Source: an uncultured Rhodospirillales bacterium (GTDB lineage: Bacteria > Pseudomonadota > Alphaproteobacteria > Kiloniellales > Kiloniellaceae). Taken from it: a stretch of DNA of 64,000 nucleotides. Of this stretch, positions 20,283-30,612 are shown piece by piece. The DNA lies in contig CAJXUS010000004.1 of NCBI GenBank assembly GCA_913060675.1, forward strand, positions 1 through 64,000, given 5' to 3'. Numbering within the stretch: the first letter of the stretch is position 1; every line of letters starts with the position of its first letter. The notes beneath the pieces are model-generated. The model was not told the origin of the DNA. It was given only the letters and a program-made list of their open reading frames with translations, and ran no database searches. Both the position numbers and the translations under genes were made by a program.

Positions 20283-21629
20283 TTGAAAAGCTCGTACATC
20301 AACCTTGTCATGATAAAACCGGCTCTCAAACGAGGCTGGATACTTTTGTCATACCTGATGCTGCTTGCCTTTATTTATCTAGGAGCTCCAACGCTCACTT
20401 CTGCACAAGATACAAATCAGAAAATTCAAACCCTTGAACAAAAAGCTGCTCAAGGAAAAAAGGAAGCACGAAAGCTATCTGCAACCTCAATTCGTCTGGG
20501 CAAGGAGCTTTCAGGCTTACGTGGACAGCTCATTGTTGCAGCGCGCAAGATTCAAGGTTACGAGGGTGATCTAACTGCTATTGAAGACACGCTGATATCC
20601 CTTGAAGAAGAGGCCGCGGCAAAAACTATCCGCCTTACAAGCGATAGAGAACGCTTAAGCCGTACTCTATCTGCTCTACAGCGCATTGCATTATTGCCAC
20701 CAGAGGCGTTGGCCGCAGCACCGGGTTCTCCCGTTGATACTGTCAGATCTGCCATGCTTCTCAAAGTTGCGGTCCCTGAGATTGAAACCCGGGTCGAGAA
20801 CTTACGTGCTGATTTAAACGAACTTGCTGAACTTAAAAGCCGAATCGAATACGAACGCACTGCCCTCCTTTCTTCTCGAAAAAATCTGAGCCGGGAAAAA
20901 GACGGTCTAAATATTCTCATCAAGAGAAAGCAAACCCTTCATTCCCAAACCACGTCTTCACAAGAATCGGTCAGTGCACGTGTTAAAAAACTGGCTCAAC
21001 AGGCGCGGGACATGAAGGATTTGGTCAAAAAACTAGAAGCTGAACGCAAAAGACTTGCACTTGCGGCACCAAGACCCATACCCAAACCTGTGTCCCCAAC
21101 CGTCTCAGCGGCTCCTAGTCCTCCTTCCTCAAAAACAGAAACCGCCTCTCAAAAGGTTACTCAACTAGCTGTAATCCCTGACCCATCACAGATACGGGAC
21201 TTCCCTTCTCGCCAGAAACGTGTACTTTTATATCCAGCTCGCGGAAGAGTGATCAGTAAGTACGGGCAAAAAAAGGGGACCAATGTATCATTCGATAAGG
21301 GATTAGTGATTCTAACACGCCCATCGGCGCAAGTAATTGCACCTTTTGATGGACGGATAGCTTATGCTGGAGAATTCCGTGGTTACGGGAGGATCTTGAT
21401 CATTGAACACTCTGGACGATATCATACATTATTAGCAGGTGTTGAAAGGATTGATGTGGCTGAAGGACAATGGGTTCTAGCAGGTGAACCGGTCGCCCGA
21501 ATGGGTGATCGAAAGTTAGAACATGAAGAAATTTATTTCGAACTGCGTCGAAGCGGTTTACCCATCAATCCAGCTCCCTGGATACTAACAAATACAAAGA
21601 TTTCTAATATCAATAAGGTGAACGGTTAA
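20283..21629 (+). CDS. envC: EnvC-like murein hydrolase activator (LytM/M23 domain)
   Basis: Periplasmic protein that switches on cell-wall amidases at division. 448 residues: an N-terminal signal/TM segment (about 19-38), long coiled coil (about 45-260, Lys/Glu/Leu-rich), a Pro/Ser linker, and a C-terminal LytM domain (about 315-440). The domain lacks the first His/Asp zinc ligands of active M23 enzymes (NVSFDKGLVI in that place), as in EnvC, so it should be a non-catalytic activator. The start is a TTG with GAGGA upstream; the in-frame ATG at 20310 has no ribosome site. The stop overlaps the ctpA start (TAATG). Confidence 0.85.
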   Translation: MKSSYINLVMIKPALKRGWILLSYLMLLAFIYLGAPTLTSAQDTNQKIQTLEQKAAQGKKEARKLSATSIRLGKELSGLRGQLIVAARKIQGYEGDLTAIEDTLISLEEEAAAKTIRLTSDRERLSRTLSALQRIALLPPEALAAAPGSPVDTVRSAMLLKVAVPEIETRVENLRADLNELAELKSRIEYERTALLSSRKNLSREKDGLNILIKRKQTLHSQTTSSQESVSARVKKLAQQARDMKDLVKKLEAERKRLALAAPRPIPKPVSPTVSAAPSPPSSKTETASQKVTQLAVIPDPSQIRDFPSRQKRVLLYPARGRVISKYGQKKGTNVSFDKGLVILTRPSAQVIAPFDGRIAYAGEFRGYGRILIIEHSGRYHTLLAGVERIDVAEGQWVLAGEPVARMGDRKLEHEEIYFELRRSGLPINPAPWILTNTKISNINKVNG

Positions 21630-22921
21630 TGCTTAGTCTCAAAAAAGTGCTCTTAACAACAGCTTTTGCTATTGCACTACCCACCAGCCTCGTAGCAGAG
21701 GCAACCGTTGATCCGCGGCGCGATACTTACCGACAGCTGGAGCTTTTCGGCGATGTCTTTGAACGTATCAAGGCTAATTACGTCGAAGAAGTATCTGATG
21801 AAGAACTGATCGAATCAGCCATTCATGGCATGTTAACCCGGCTCGATCCTCACTCTAGTTATCTGACTCCGGACTCGTTCAAAGATATGCGCGTCCAAAC
21901 TCGCGGAGAGTTTGGTGGTCTCGGCATTGAAGTCACCATGGAGAATGGCTTCGTTAAAGTCGTTTCTCCCATAGATGATACACCTGCGGCAAAAGCAGGC
22001 ATCGAAGCTGGTGATTTCATCACTCACCTCGATGGTGAAGCTGTGCTCGGCCTTACTTTGCAAGAAGCCGTAGAGAGAATGCGCGGCAAAGTTGGTAGCG
22101 AATTAAAAATCACCATCAGTCGCGAGGGTGTCGATTCTTTTGACGTCACACTTGAACGCGCAGTTATCAAAGTTCGGTCCGTTCGCCATCGCATTGAAGG
22201 AAATATAGGTTACGTTCGTGTTTCTTCTTTCAACGAGCAAACAACTCCTGGTCTCGAGAAATCTATCAAGGCAGTCCAAGATGAACTCGGCGATAAGATG
22301 CTCGGCATTGTTCTTGATTTACGCCTAAATCCTGGAGGCCTTCTTACCGAAGCGATTTCCGTATCTGATGCTTTCCTTGAGCAAGGCGAAATTGTATCCA
22401 CTCGAGGCCGTGATAATACCAACGCCCAACGCTTTAACGCCCGTTCTGGCGACTTGATTGATGGTAAACCCCTTGTTGTTTTGATTAATGGCGGTTCCGC
22501 TTCTGCTTCTGAAATCGTTGCAGGCGCTCTTCAAGATCACCGTCGAGCAATTATCATGGGTACCCAATCGTTTGGTAAGGGGTCTGTTCAGACCATTATG
22601 CCTCTACTTGGCAATGGGGCGATGCGTCTTACCACAAGTCGTTATTACACCCCATCAGGACGGTCAATCCAGTCAGAAGGTATTGCACCTGACATCATCG
22701 TGGAACAGGCCAAAATCGAAACTCTGGAAACCAAAAACCAGCGCAGAGAAGCTGATCTACGTGGTGCGCTCGAAAACAAAGGTGGCACCAATGGCGATAA
22801 AACGTCTGAAGAGGGAGAAAAGGCTGCTGAAGATGCAAAGCCTTTGGACTACCAGCTTGATAGAGCCTTGGACCTCATTCAGGGAATTGCGCTCTACAAC
22901 TCAAGTAGTGCAAGTAACTAG
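21629..22921 (+). CDS. ctpA: C-terminal processing peptidase CtpA (S41 family)
   Basis: Periplasmic serine protease, 430 residues. Signal peptide (1-22), PDZ domain (about 90-170, FGGLGIEVTMENG), then the S41 core with the catalytic serine in GGSASASEIVAGAL and the general-base lysine in TQSFGKGSVQT. The C-terminal tail is charged. It is translationally coupled to the EnvC-like gene (TAATG), suggesting joint action on the cell wall or its hydrolases. Confidence 0.95.
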   Translation: MLSLKKVLLTTAFAIALPTSLVAEATVDPRRDTYRQLELFGDVFERIKANYVEEVSDEELIESAIHGMLTRLDPHSSYLTPDSFKDMRVQTRGEFGGLGIEVTMENGFVKVVSPIDDTPAAKAGIEAGDFITHLDGEAVLGLTLQEAVERMRGKVGSELKITISREGVDSFDVTLERAVIKVRSVRHRIEGNIGYVRVSSFNEQTTPGLEKSIKAVQDELGDKMLGIVLDLRLNPGGLLTEAISVSDAFLEQGEIVSTRGRDNTNAQRFNARSGDLIDGKPLVVLINGGSASASEIVAGALQDHRRAIIMGTQSFGKGSVQTIMPLLGNGAMRLTTSRYYTPSGRSIQSEGIAPDIIVEQAKIETLETKNQRREADLRGALENKGGTNGDKTSEEGEKAAEDAKPLDYQLDRALDLIQGIALYNSSSASN

Positions 22922-22961
22922 GCAGGCTATCAATTAAATCATTCAAACAGTTGAGATAGCT

Positions 22962-24524
22962 GTGAACTGGAACAAAATAGTCCTTATTGTTAGCTGGGTG
23001 GCGTTGGTCTCTATGATCGGCGCCGCAGCTGGCTATACGATTTACGGACCTCACGTTCCCCTCCCCTACATTTACTCACCAGCTACCCATACCGAGGCGG
23101 AAGAAGATCACCCATCAGATCTTCATGGTGAAGAAACACACGCTGAAGATTCGACTGGCGAAAATTCGATGGGCGAAGAAACAAGCGACCAAGAAACACA
23201 TAATACTGGCAACTTACCGGAGGATACGGCGGGTGAAGAGAACCACGGCACAAATGAGACGGATCATGGTACCGATGCACCCTCTGATACTCATGAAGTA
23301 GCTGAGACCGCTGACCACACTGAAGATCCTACGAGTGATCATGTAACGGAAGAAGAAACATCTGAGCTTACTCCTCCTGAAGATCATACACCTACTACAG
23401 GTGAGACAGAAGTCTCTCATACCGATGAGACGGATCATGCCGAACCAGAAGAGCATGCATCTGAAGGGACAGAGGCACATGAGACAGCTTCGTCAAGTGA
23501 TCATGAGGAAGTGGTGCCCACGAAAGAAGATACTAATTCAAGTGAAAAACAAGACGATGAAGGTCACGCTTCTACAGAGGAGACAAGTCCTTCCGGCCAC
23601 ATTACGGAAGCTACTGATGCGCACATGCCTGAGAACACAGAGCATGAAACCCCAGAAGTCGCATCTTTAACGCCAACTGACCCCACACATGAAGACGCTC
23701 TCAACACCGCACCGAGTTGGAAGCGCTATGGTCAAAAGCCGCCTCCAGCCGATGGCCGCCCCAAAATCGCAATTGTCTTAACGGGCCTCGGCCTTTCTCG
23801 GGCTGCGACAGAAGCTGCGATTAGGCAATTACCGCAGACAATTACGCTTTCGTTTACCCCTTATGCTCGCGACCTTGAGAGCTGGATTGCCTTGGCACGA
23901 TCCCACCACCACGAAGTTCTCTTAGATCTTCCGATGGAGCCGTTGACCTACCCATCAGATGACCCGGGACCACAAGCACTGCTCACCGGACGACAACCAG
24001 AAGGTAATATTAATAACCTTGCCTGGATCGCGAACAGAGGATCTGGTTTTGTCGGGATGAGTGCTTATATGGGCGATCGCTTTGTTACTTCTGAACGGCA
24101 AATGAAGCCCGTCATGGAGTACTTCAAAGACCATGGGCTCTTATTCCTCGACAATGGCAAAAATAAGGAAAGCCTTGCCTTGCGCCTTGGCTCTGAATAC
24201 GGCGTTCCTATAGCCGTAAATCAACGCGCGATCGATGAGGCCCAACTTAGCAGAATGGCAATTGACTCCCGCCTCGCACAAGTCGAACAAATCGCTCTTA
24301 AAAATGGCTTTGCAATTGCAACAGGCCGCCCTTATCCGGTTACACTTGAACGCATCGCAAGCTGGGTCCATGATCTCGAGAGCAAAGGATTTCAGCTAGT
24401 CCCTCTTACTACTGTAGTTTCTGTTCCTGAAGCCCCAACTCATCAACCAGATACACACGCCACAACAAGCGCGGCTACCGGCCATGAAACAGAAGAAGGT
24501 AAAGGTGATGATAGTGGCCATTGA
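22962..24524 (+). CDS. Divergent polysaccharide deacetylase family protein with acidic/His-rich linker
   Basis: 520 residues, GTG start. One N-terminal membrane anchor (about 5-27), then a low-complexity linker of about 200 residues (about 41-250) made almost only of Glu, Asp, His, Thr and Ser, then a divergent polysaccharide deacetylase domain (about 262-490, PKIAIVLTGLGLSRAATEAAI, FLDNGKN, LPMEPL). The family (DUF610/YibQ) normally follows EnvC and CtpA and is thought to act on peptidoglycan-linked sugar; activity is unproven. The C-terminal tail is again His/Thr/Glu-rich. The linker length and composition are unusual. The 3' end overlaps rppH. Confidence 0.85.
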   Translation: MNWNKIVLIVSWVALVSMIGAAAGYTIYGPHVPLPYIYSPATHTEAEEDHPSDLHGEETHAEDSTGENSMGEETSDQETHNTGNLPEDTAGEENHGTNETDHGTDAPSDTHEVAETADHTEDPTSDHVTEEETSELTPPEDHTPTTGETEVSHTDETDHAEPEEHASEGTEAHETASSSDHEEVVPTKEDTNSSEKQDDEGHASTEETSPSGHITEATDAHMPENTEHETPEVASLTPTDPTHEDALNTAPSWKRYGQKPPPADGRPKIAIVLTGLGLSRAATEAAIRQLPQTITLSFTPYARDLESWIALARSHHHEVLLDLPMEPLTYPSDDPGPQALLTGRQPEGNINNLAWIANRGSGFVGMSAYMGDRFVTSERQMKPVMEYFKDHGLLFLDNGKNKESLALRLGSEYGVPIAVNQRAIDEAQLSRMAIDSRLAQVEQIALKNGFAIATGRPYPVTLERIASWVHDLESKGFQLVPLTTVVSVPEAPTHQPDTHATTSAATGHETEEGKGDDSGH

Positions 24525-25011
24525 TAAAACCCTGACCGATGCTGAGATTGATGCTCTTCCCTACCGCCCTTGTGTTGGTATTATGCTTTTAAATGAGCAC
24601 AACAAAGTATTTGTCGCCCAACGTATTGATAACCCTGGAAAAGCATGGCAGATGCCCCAAGGAGGTATTGATCAGGGGGAAGAGCCGCTCAAAGCTGCTT
24701 TTCGAGAACTTGAAGAGGAAACCGGCACCGCCAATGCCGAACTTCTGGCCGAGACCCCAGACTGGTATACATACGATTTACCCCGCGACCTCGTGCCCAA
24801 AATATGGAATGGTCGCTATCGAGGTCAAAAGCAACAATGGTTTGTGTTTCGCTTCAAAGGACACGACACAGAAATCAATATCGATACAGAGATTCCTGAG
24901 TTTTCAGAGTGGAAATGGACAGAGATGTCCTCTCTGCCGGATATGATCGTCCCCTTCAAACGCAGCCTATATACAAAACTGGTCGAAGAATTCTCTTATT
25001 TGATCAAGTAA
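24508..25011 (+). CDS. rppH: RNA pyrophosphohydrolase
   Basis: Nudix enzyme that removes pyrophosphate from 5'-triphosphate RNA and so starts mRNA decay. 167 residues. The Nudix box is GGIDQGEEPLKAAFRELEEE (near residue 45). The C-terminal half has the RppH-type WYTYDLP, KIWNGRYRGQKQQWF. I prefer ATG 24508 (GAAGG upstream) over 24484; either overlaps the end of the previous gene. The gene ends 1 base from the stop of the convergent gene at 25013. Confidence 0.93.
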   Translation: MIVAIDKTLTDAEIDALPYRPCVGIMLLNEHNKVFVAQRIDNPGKAWQMPQGGIDQGEEPLKAAFRELEEETGTANAELLAETPDWYTYDLPRDLVPKIWNGRYRGQKQQWFVFRFKGHDTEINIDTEIPEFSEWKWTEMSSLPDMIVPFKRSLYTKLVEEFSYLIK

Positions 25012-25012
25012 A

Positions 25013-25342
25013 TTATTTGAAGTAAGATTCTGAAATATCGACGACCTCAACTGATAACAAAGCTTTCCCCTCAAGTAAGACCTGTTTTGATTGCAAAACC
25101 GACTTTCCCAAATTTTCCTTCTGTTGCAAGGTCCGGCCAGGCAATAACTTAACGGTTGTGTTTACATAAAGCTGTTGTTCTGCACCTGTCTTAAAGTGAG
25201 TAAGAGGCAGTGCTCTTACTTTAATTGAAGTCGTATCAAACAAGCCCGTATTTGCCGTTGCGCTAAACACTTCATCAACCAATTCGGAAATCGCCACGAT
25301 TTCCTCCAGAGGCGCAGCATATTCAATAATACAATGTGGCAT
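25013..25342 (-). CDS. 5-carboxymethyl-2-hydroxymuconate isomerase-like (tautomerase family)
   Basis: 109 residues, the HpcD/CHMI family. It begins MPHCIIEYA: the proline exposed after Met removal is the catalytic base in this superfamily. The rest fits one tautomerase subunit (LFDTTSIKVRALPL, TVKLLPGRTLQQKENLG). No homoprotocatechuate pathway genes are nearby, so its real substrate is unclear. Confidence 0.75.
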   Translation of the reverse strand: MPHCIIEYAAPLEEIVAISELVDEVFSATANTGLFDTTSIKVRALPLTHFKTGAEQQLYVNTTVKLLPGRTLQQKENLGKSVLQSKQVLLEGKALLSVEVVDISESYFK

Positions 25343-25475
25343 CGGGAAAAATCCTTTAAATAATCATTGAAAAATACGGCATGGCCTTCACGCGAATGAT
25401 GAAGTGCCTTGCCAAAACTTAAGGAATAAAAACGTACTGAAGAGCACAGGTGTTTAACATTCTAAAATCCTTTAT

Positions 25476-25964
25476 TTACTCTTTTTCTTTCTGCCATTTT
25501 AGGGGGCGGTACTTTACCCCGGCCTCTTGCTTCCAACCTTCCATCGGCTCAAATTGTTTTTCCTGGTAGAAAGCATACCCAGCCGTGGATGAGTTTACAT
25601 ATAATTCTCTGAGATCAAGCGTATCTCGCACACGATCCAAAAGCCGGGAAGCAAGTTTAAGTCTTTGCGCCCGTTCTGTAATAAACAGAAGCAATACTTG
25701 GGTTTCCAATACTTCAATGTAACCGGAAATACTGTTATCCACTTCTTGGACAATAAGTCCCTTTGACCCCGTAACCAGCCGTTTCAAAAGCTGATCAGCA
25801 GAAAGATATTCTTCAAAATCACGCCAACCAGTGTCATCGAAATCATCAGAGATACTTCTTTGCGCTTCCTTAAGGACCATCTCGGACACACTTTCGAGAT
25901 CATCAACACCGCAAGGCCTTATTATTCGACCGTCATCAAGAAACAACATTTCCATAAAAGGCAT
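25476..25964 (-). CDS. GNAT family N-acetyltransferase
   Basis: 162 residues with the GNAT fold order: N-terminal strand/helix, acceptor region, FITERAQRLKLASRLLDRV as the acetyl-CoA region (weak Q/RxxGxG/A loop), and the C-terminal ELYVNSSTAGYAFYQEKQFEPM. The family N-acetylates amines, amino acids or peptides; the substrate is unknown. The ATG at 25964 has AAGGATC upstream. Single gene. Confidence 0.75.
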   Translation of the reverse strand: MPFMEMLFLDDGRIIRPCGVDDLESVSEMVLKEAQRSISDDFDDTGWRDFEEYLSADQLLKRLVTGSKGLIVQEVDNSISGYIEVLETQVLLLFITERAQRLKLASRLLDRVRDTLDLRELYVNSSTAGYAFYQEKQFEPMEGWKQEAGVKYRPLKWQKEKE

Positions 25965-26155
25965 TCCAGATCCTTTTCAGATTATTTATCCTACTTATAA
26001 ACTATCAATCATCCGTGGATTGATAATATCGATAAAGTACAAAGCAAAACAATAACTGAAGTTAAGTTGTTCCCTAACACCGGGACTGATATTGTGGCAC
26101 GGAAAATTGTGGCCACTAGCTTTCCTAAATAAGCCAAGCCGAATACCTAGCCAAC

Positions 26156-26749
26156 ATGAGCAGTAATACAATGTCGATAGAACAAGAGTTAAACACACGC
26201 AGCGAATCAAAATGTGAGCTTTGCGGTACATCCAAAAATCTTGCTGGCTTTGAAGTTCCCCCCAGTTCTGACGGCAGTACCGAACAGTCAGTTTTGATTT
26301 GCGATACCTGCCGTGATCAAGTCAGTAACTCTGAACAAATAGAGATTAATCACTGGCGATGTCTTAATGACAGCATGTGGAGCCAGGTTCCCGCTGTCCA
26401 GGTTATGGTTTGGCGTATGCTTAATCAGTTGAGAAGTGAAGGCTGGGCACAAGATCTCTTGGATATGCTTTATCTTGATGACCAGACTATGGCTTGGGCA
26501 CAAGCTGGTACAACAGATCAATCCGATGAAGATAGAGTTAAACACCTTGATTCCAACGGCGCTGTTCTAGAAGCAGGTGATACTGTCACCCTTATCAAGG
26601 ACCTTAATGTTAAGGGCGGTGGGTTTACAGCTAAACGTGGCACGGCGGTTCGAGGCATATCGCTGGTACCTGACAATGCAGGGCAGATAGAAGGCCGCGT
26701 CAGCGGTCAGCAAATTGTTATTCTGACCAAATTTGTGAAAAAGTCTTAA
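26156..26749 (+). CDS. PhnA/YjdM family zinc-ribbon protein
   Basis: 197 residues. An N-terminal zinc ribbon (CELC near 20 and CDTC near 45) and the C-terminal PhnA domain (about 128-195, LDSNGAVLEAGDTVTLIKDLNVKG). Despite the name, PhnA/YjdM has no proven role in phosphonate use. The middle part (WRCLNDSMWSQVPAVQVMVWRML) is typical of the longer proteobacterial form. It ends at a bidirectional terminator shared with terC. Confidence 0.8.
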   Translation: MSSNTMSIEQELNTRSESKCELCGTSKNLAGFEVPPSSDGSTEQSVLICDTCRDQVSNSEQIEINHWRCLNDSMWSQVPAVQVMVWRMLNQLRSEGWAQDLLDMLYLDDQTMAWAQAGTTDQSDEDRVKHLDSNGAVLEAGDTVTLIKDLNVKGGGFTAKRGTAVRGISLVPDNAGQIEGRVSGQQIVILTKFVKKS

Positions 26750-26770
26750 GAAGACTGAAGAGCCTTATAA

Positions 26771-26815
26771 AACACAGAGGGCCAGATGGATAATCTATCT
26801 GGCCCTCTGTGTTTT
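26771..26815. terminator. Bidirectional terminator between the PhnA-like gene and terC
   Basis: A 17-base perfect stem (26771-26787 with 26797-26813) with a 9-base loop, GC-rich at its core. T residues follow on the plus strand and a TTTTAT run on the minus strand. It serves both convergent genes. Confidence 0.9.
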
Positions 26816-26822
26816 TACTGTT

Positions 26823-27557
26823 TTAACCCGCTGTTATTTTCCGTTTGCGAGTCAGCATATTCAATACCTCTACGAATGCGGAAAAGCTCATTGCGGCATA
26901 TATATACCCCTTTGGCACATGGATACCGAAGCCGTCTGCAATCAGGGTCATACCAATCATCATGAGGAAACCGAGCGCCAGCATAACAATAGTTGGGTTG
27001 GCTTCTATAAAACGTGAGAGTGGCCCAGCTGCAAACAACATAACCAATACTGCTGAAATAACTGCAATCACCATGATCGAGATATGATCCGTCATCCCTA
27101 CAGCCGTAACTATACTGTCGATAGAAAACACCAGATCAAGCACTAGGATTTGCCCGATTGTTGTGGAAAAGCTTGCGACCACTCCCTTACCATTTTGCTC
27201 TTCTGCTTCATCATGTTCAACGTTGTGGTGAATTTCCTTCGTCGCTTTCCATACGAGAAAAAGCCCTCCGGATATGAGAATTATATCTCGCCACGAGAAG
27301 CTTTGCTCAAAGAGAGTAACAATAGGTTCGACCAGTTGAACAATGACGGCCACTGTACCTAATAAGGCCAACCTAAAAACAAGAGCCAGTCCAAGCCCAA
27401 TATTCCGTGCTTTAGATCGACGTTCTTCTGGCAACTTATTGGTCAGGATAGAGACAAAAATTAGGTTATCGATACCGAGGACAATCTCCATCACAACCAA
27501 TGTAAACAGGGCCATCCAGGCGGAAGGCTCACTCGCTAAAGCTATTAAATTTTCCAT
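26823..27557 (-). CDS. TerC family integral membrane protein
   Basis: 244 residues, about seven membrane segments. The family marks are two acidic segments in membrane helices: [13 protein letters not shown] near residue 27 and [15 protein letters not shown] near residue 140. TerC/YoaE proteins are linked to metal (Mn) export to envelope enzymes or tellurite tolerance. No other ter genes are present. Confidence 0.85.
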   Translation of the reverse strand: MENLIALASEPSAWMALFTLVVMEIVLGIDNLIFVSILTNKLPEERRSKARNIGLGLALVFRLALLGTVAVIVQLVEPIVTLFEQSFSWRDIILISGGLFLVWKATKEIHHNVEHDEAEEQNGKGVVASFSTTIGQILVLDLVFSIDSIVTAVGMTDHISIMVIAVISAVLVMLFAAGPLSRFIEANPTIVMLALGFLMMIGMTLIADGFGIHVPKGYIYAAMSFSAFVEVLNMLTRKRKITAG

Positions 27558-27700
27558 CGGGGATCTTTACAACTAGGGACAAGGATTTAATAAATTTTGA
27601 TTGAAAGCATCTGATATATTTCTGGATGATGCAATCAGGTCACTTACTAGTTTGTCGTATAAATGACTTTTCTTTATTATGCTGCAGAGCACAAAAGAAA

Positions 27701-27730
27701 AAAGCCCGGGCCAATATGGCACCGGGCTTT
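27701..27730 (-). terminator. Terminator of the atp operon
   Basis: Stem AAAGCCCGG/CCGGGCTTT (27701-27709, 27722-27730) with inner GCC/GGC pairs. On the minus strand a T-rich run (TTTTTTCTTTT) follows. It lies 26 bases after the atpC stop. Confidence 0.9.
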
Positions 27731-27755
27731 CTTAATACTCTTACTAACTGTCTGA

Positions 27756-28160
27756 TTAGCCGATGGCTGTAAGCCGGGCTTCAGACAATTCGATCTGTTT
27801 TCTTGCAGCGTCACGTCCAGCATCATCCTTAGCGTCAGAGAAGTCCTCTTTCGCGTCTTGAAGTTGCTGTTGAACTGTTGCTTTGTCTAGCTCGCTAACT
27901 GGCTCAGCAATTTCAGCGAGAACGGTGCAGCGTTCGGTGGTTACCTCAGCAAATCCACCCGCAACGAAGATACGCTCACTAATCTCTTTACCAGAGTAGA
28001 TTGCGATCACGCCAGGGCGTACTGTAGAGATCATCGGTGCGTGACGCGGCAGCACACCAAAGTCGCCATCTTCGCCAGGAACGACAACCATGTCGACACT
28101 CTTGGAAAAAAGTAGTTTCTCTGGTGATACGAGTTCGAATTCCACCTGTTGGTTGGCCAT
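27756..28160 (-). CDS. atpC: F0F1 ATP synthase subunit epsilon
   Basis: 134 residues. N-terminal beta-sandwich (VEFELVSPEKLLF, VPGEDGDFGVLPRHAPMIS) and a C-terminal helical pair. It couples rotation of the central stalk and inhibits ATP hydrolysis. I use ATG 28160; the TTG one codon before is not needed. Last gene of the operon. Confidence 0.96.
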   Translation of the reverse strand: MANQQVEFELVSPEKLLFSKSVDMVVVPGEDGDFGVLPRHAPMISTVRPGVIAIYSGKEISERIFVAGGFAEVTTERCTVLAEIAEPVSELDKATVQQQLQDAKEDFSDAKDDAGRDAARKQIELSEARLTAIG

Positions 28161-28210
28161 CAATCTCTTCCTGCTACCGGTCTTACGACAATTAAACTAT
28201 TCACGAAGCC

Positions 28211-29635
<1,425 letters not shown>

Positions 29636-29680
29636 TTAGTGTCACTCCTTAGCCAGTGCGCTTGCCAGAGCTCTCTAAAA

Positions 29681-30565
29681 TTAGAGAGCTTCTTTGGCGG
29701 AGATAATTTCAATCAACTCGTTTGTGATGTTTGCTTGACGTGTTCTGTTATACTTAATCGACAGTCGATCAATCATCTCGCCAGCGTTACGGGTCGCACT
29801 GTCCATAGCAGACATACGAGCACCGTGCTCACTAGCGGCATTTTCAAGCATCGTTTTAAAAATCTGGATTGAGATATTGCGAGGCAACAAATCTTTCAGG
29901 ATTTTCTCGTCCGATGGTTCGTAATCATAGATACCGCCATCAGCAAGACCAGATGCATCCGCATCGCCCTCAGCTTCAAACGGAATCAACTGTTGAGCAG
30001 AAGGAATTTGAACGATTACAGACTTGAACTTCGCATAGAAGATCGTGCAAACATCAAATTCACCAGCATCAAACATTCTCAAAACGTAGTCAGATACGGT
30101 CGTTGCCTTATCAAAACCTAAACTAGGTTTTGCGATATCTTCAATGGTATCAACGATGCTGGATCCAAATTCACGTCGTAGCTGGTCACGAGATTTACGA
30201 CCAATACAGTAGAACTTTACAGTTTTACCAGCCTTGATCAGCTCATGAGCCTTCTTGCGTGCTTCCTTTACAATATTTGTATTGAAACCACCACAAAGAC
30301 CGCGGTCAGCCGCGGCTACGATGAGTAAATGAACGTCATCTTTACCTGTTCCAACAAGAAGAGGAGATGCTCCTGGCTGTTTACCTGCAGATGCAGCAAG
30401 AGAACCTAGCATCCGTTCCATACGCTCTGCGTATGGGCGGGATGCCAAAGCTTGTTCTTGTGCACGGCGCAGCTTAGCCGCAGCAACCATCTTCATAGCC
30501 GAAGTGATCTTTTGCGTTGACTTAACGCTAGCGATCCTAAGTTTCAGATCGTTTAAGTTTGCCAT
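29681..30565 (-). CDS. atpG: F0F1 ATP synthase subunit gamma
   Basis: Central rotor shaft, 294 residues. The N-terminal helix starts MANLNDLKLRIASVKSTQKITSAMKMVAAAK (read in parts), DRGLCGGFN is in the middle, and the C-terminal helix has MDSATRNAGEMIDRL and NRTRQANITNELIEI. Placed between atpA and atpD as usual. Confidence 0.97.
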   Translation of the reverse strand: MANLNDLKLRIASVKSTQKITSAMKMVAAAKLRRAQEQALASRPYAERMERMLGSLAASAGKQPGASPLLVGTGKDDVHLLIVAAADRGLCGGFNTNIVKEARKKAHELIKAGKTVKFYCIGRKSRDQLRREFGSSIVDTIEDIAKPSLGFDKATTVSDYVLRMFDAGEFDVCTIFYAKFKSVIVQIPSAQQLIPFEAEGDADASGLADGGIYDYEPSDEKILKDLLPRNISIQIFKTMLENAASEHGARMSAMDSATRNAGEMIDRLSIKYNRTRQANITNELIEIISAKEAL

Positions 30566-30612
30566 GTCGTTATTCGTTTCCCACAGCCATTAAACTCTGG
30601 ACTGCCAATCCG

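Noticed and set aside
22962..24524. CRISPR-like or tandem DNA repeats in the acidic linker gene
   Set aside because: The repetition is at amino-acid composition level; no regular repeat unit with spacers is seen.
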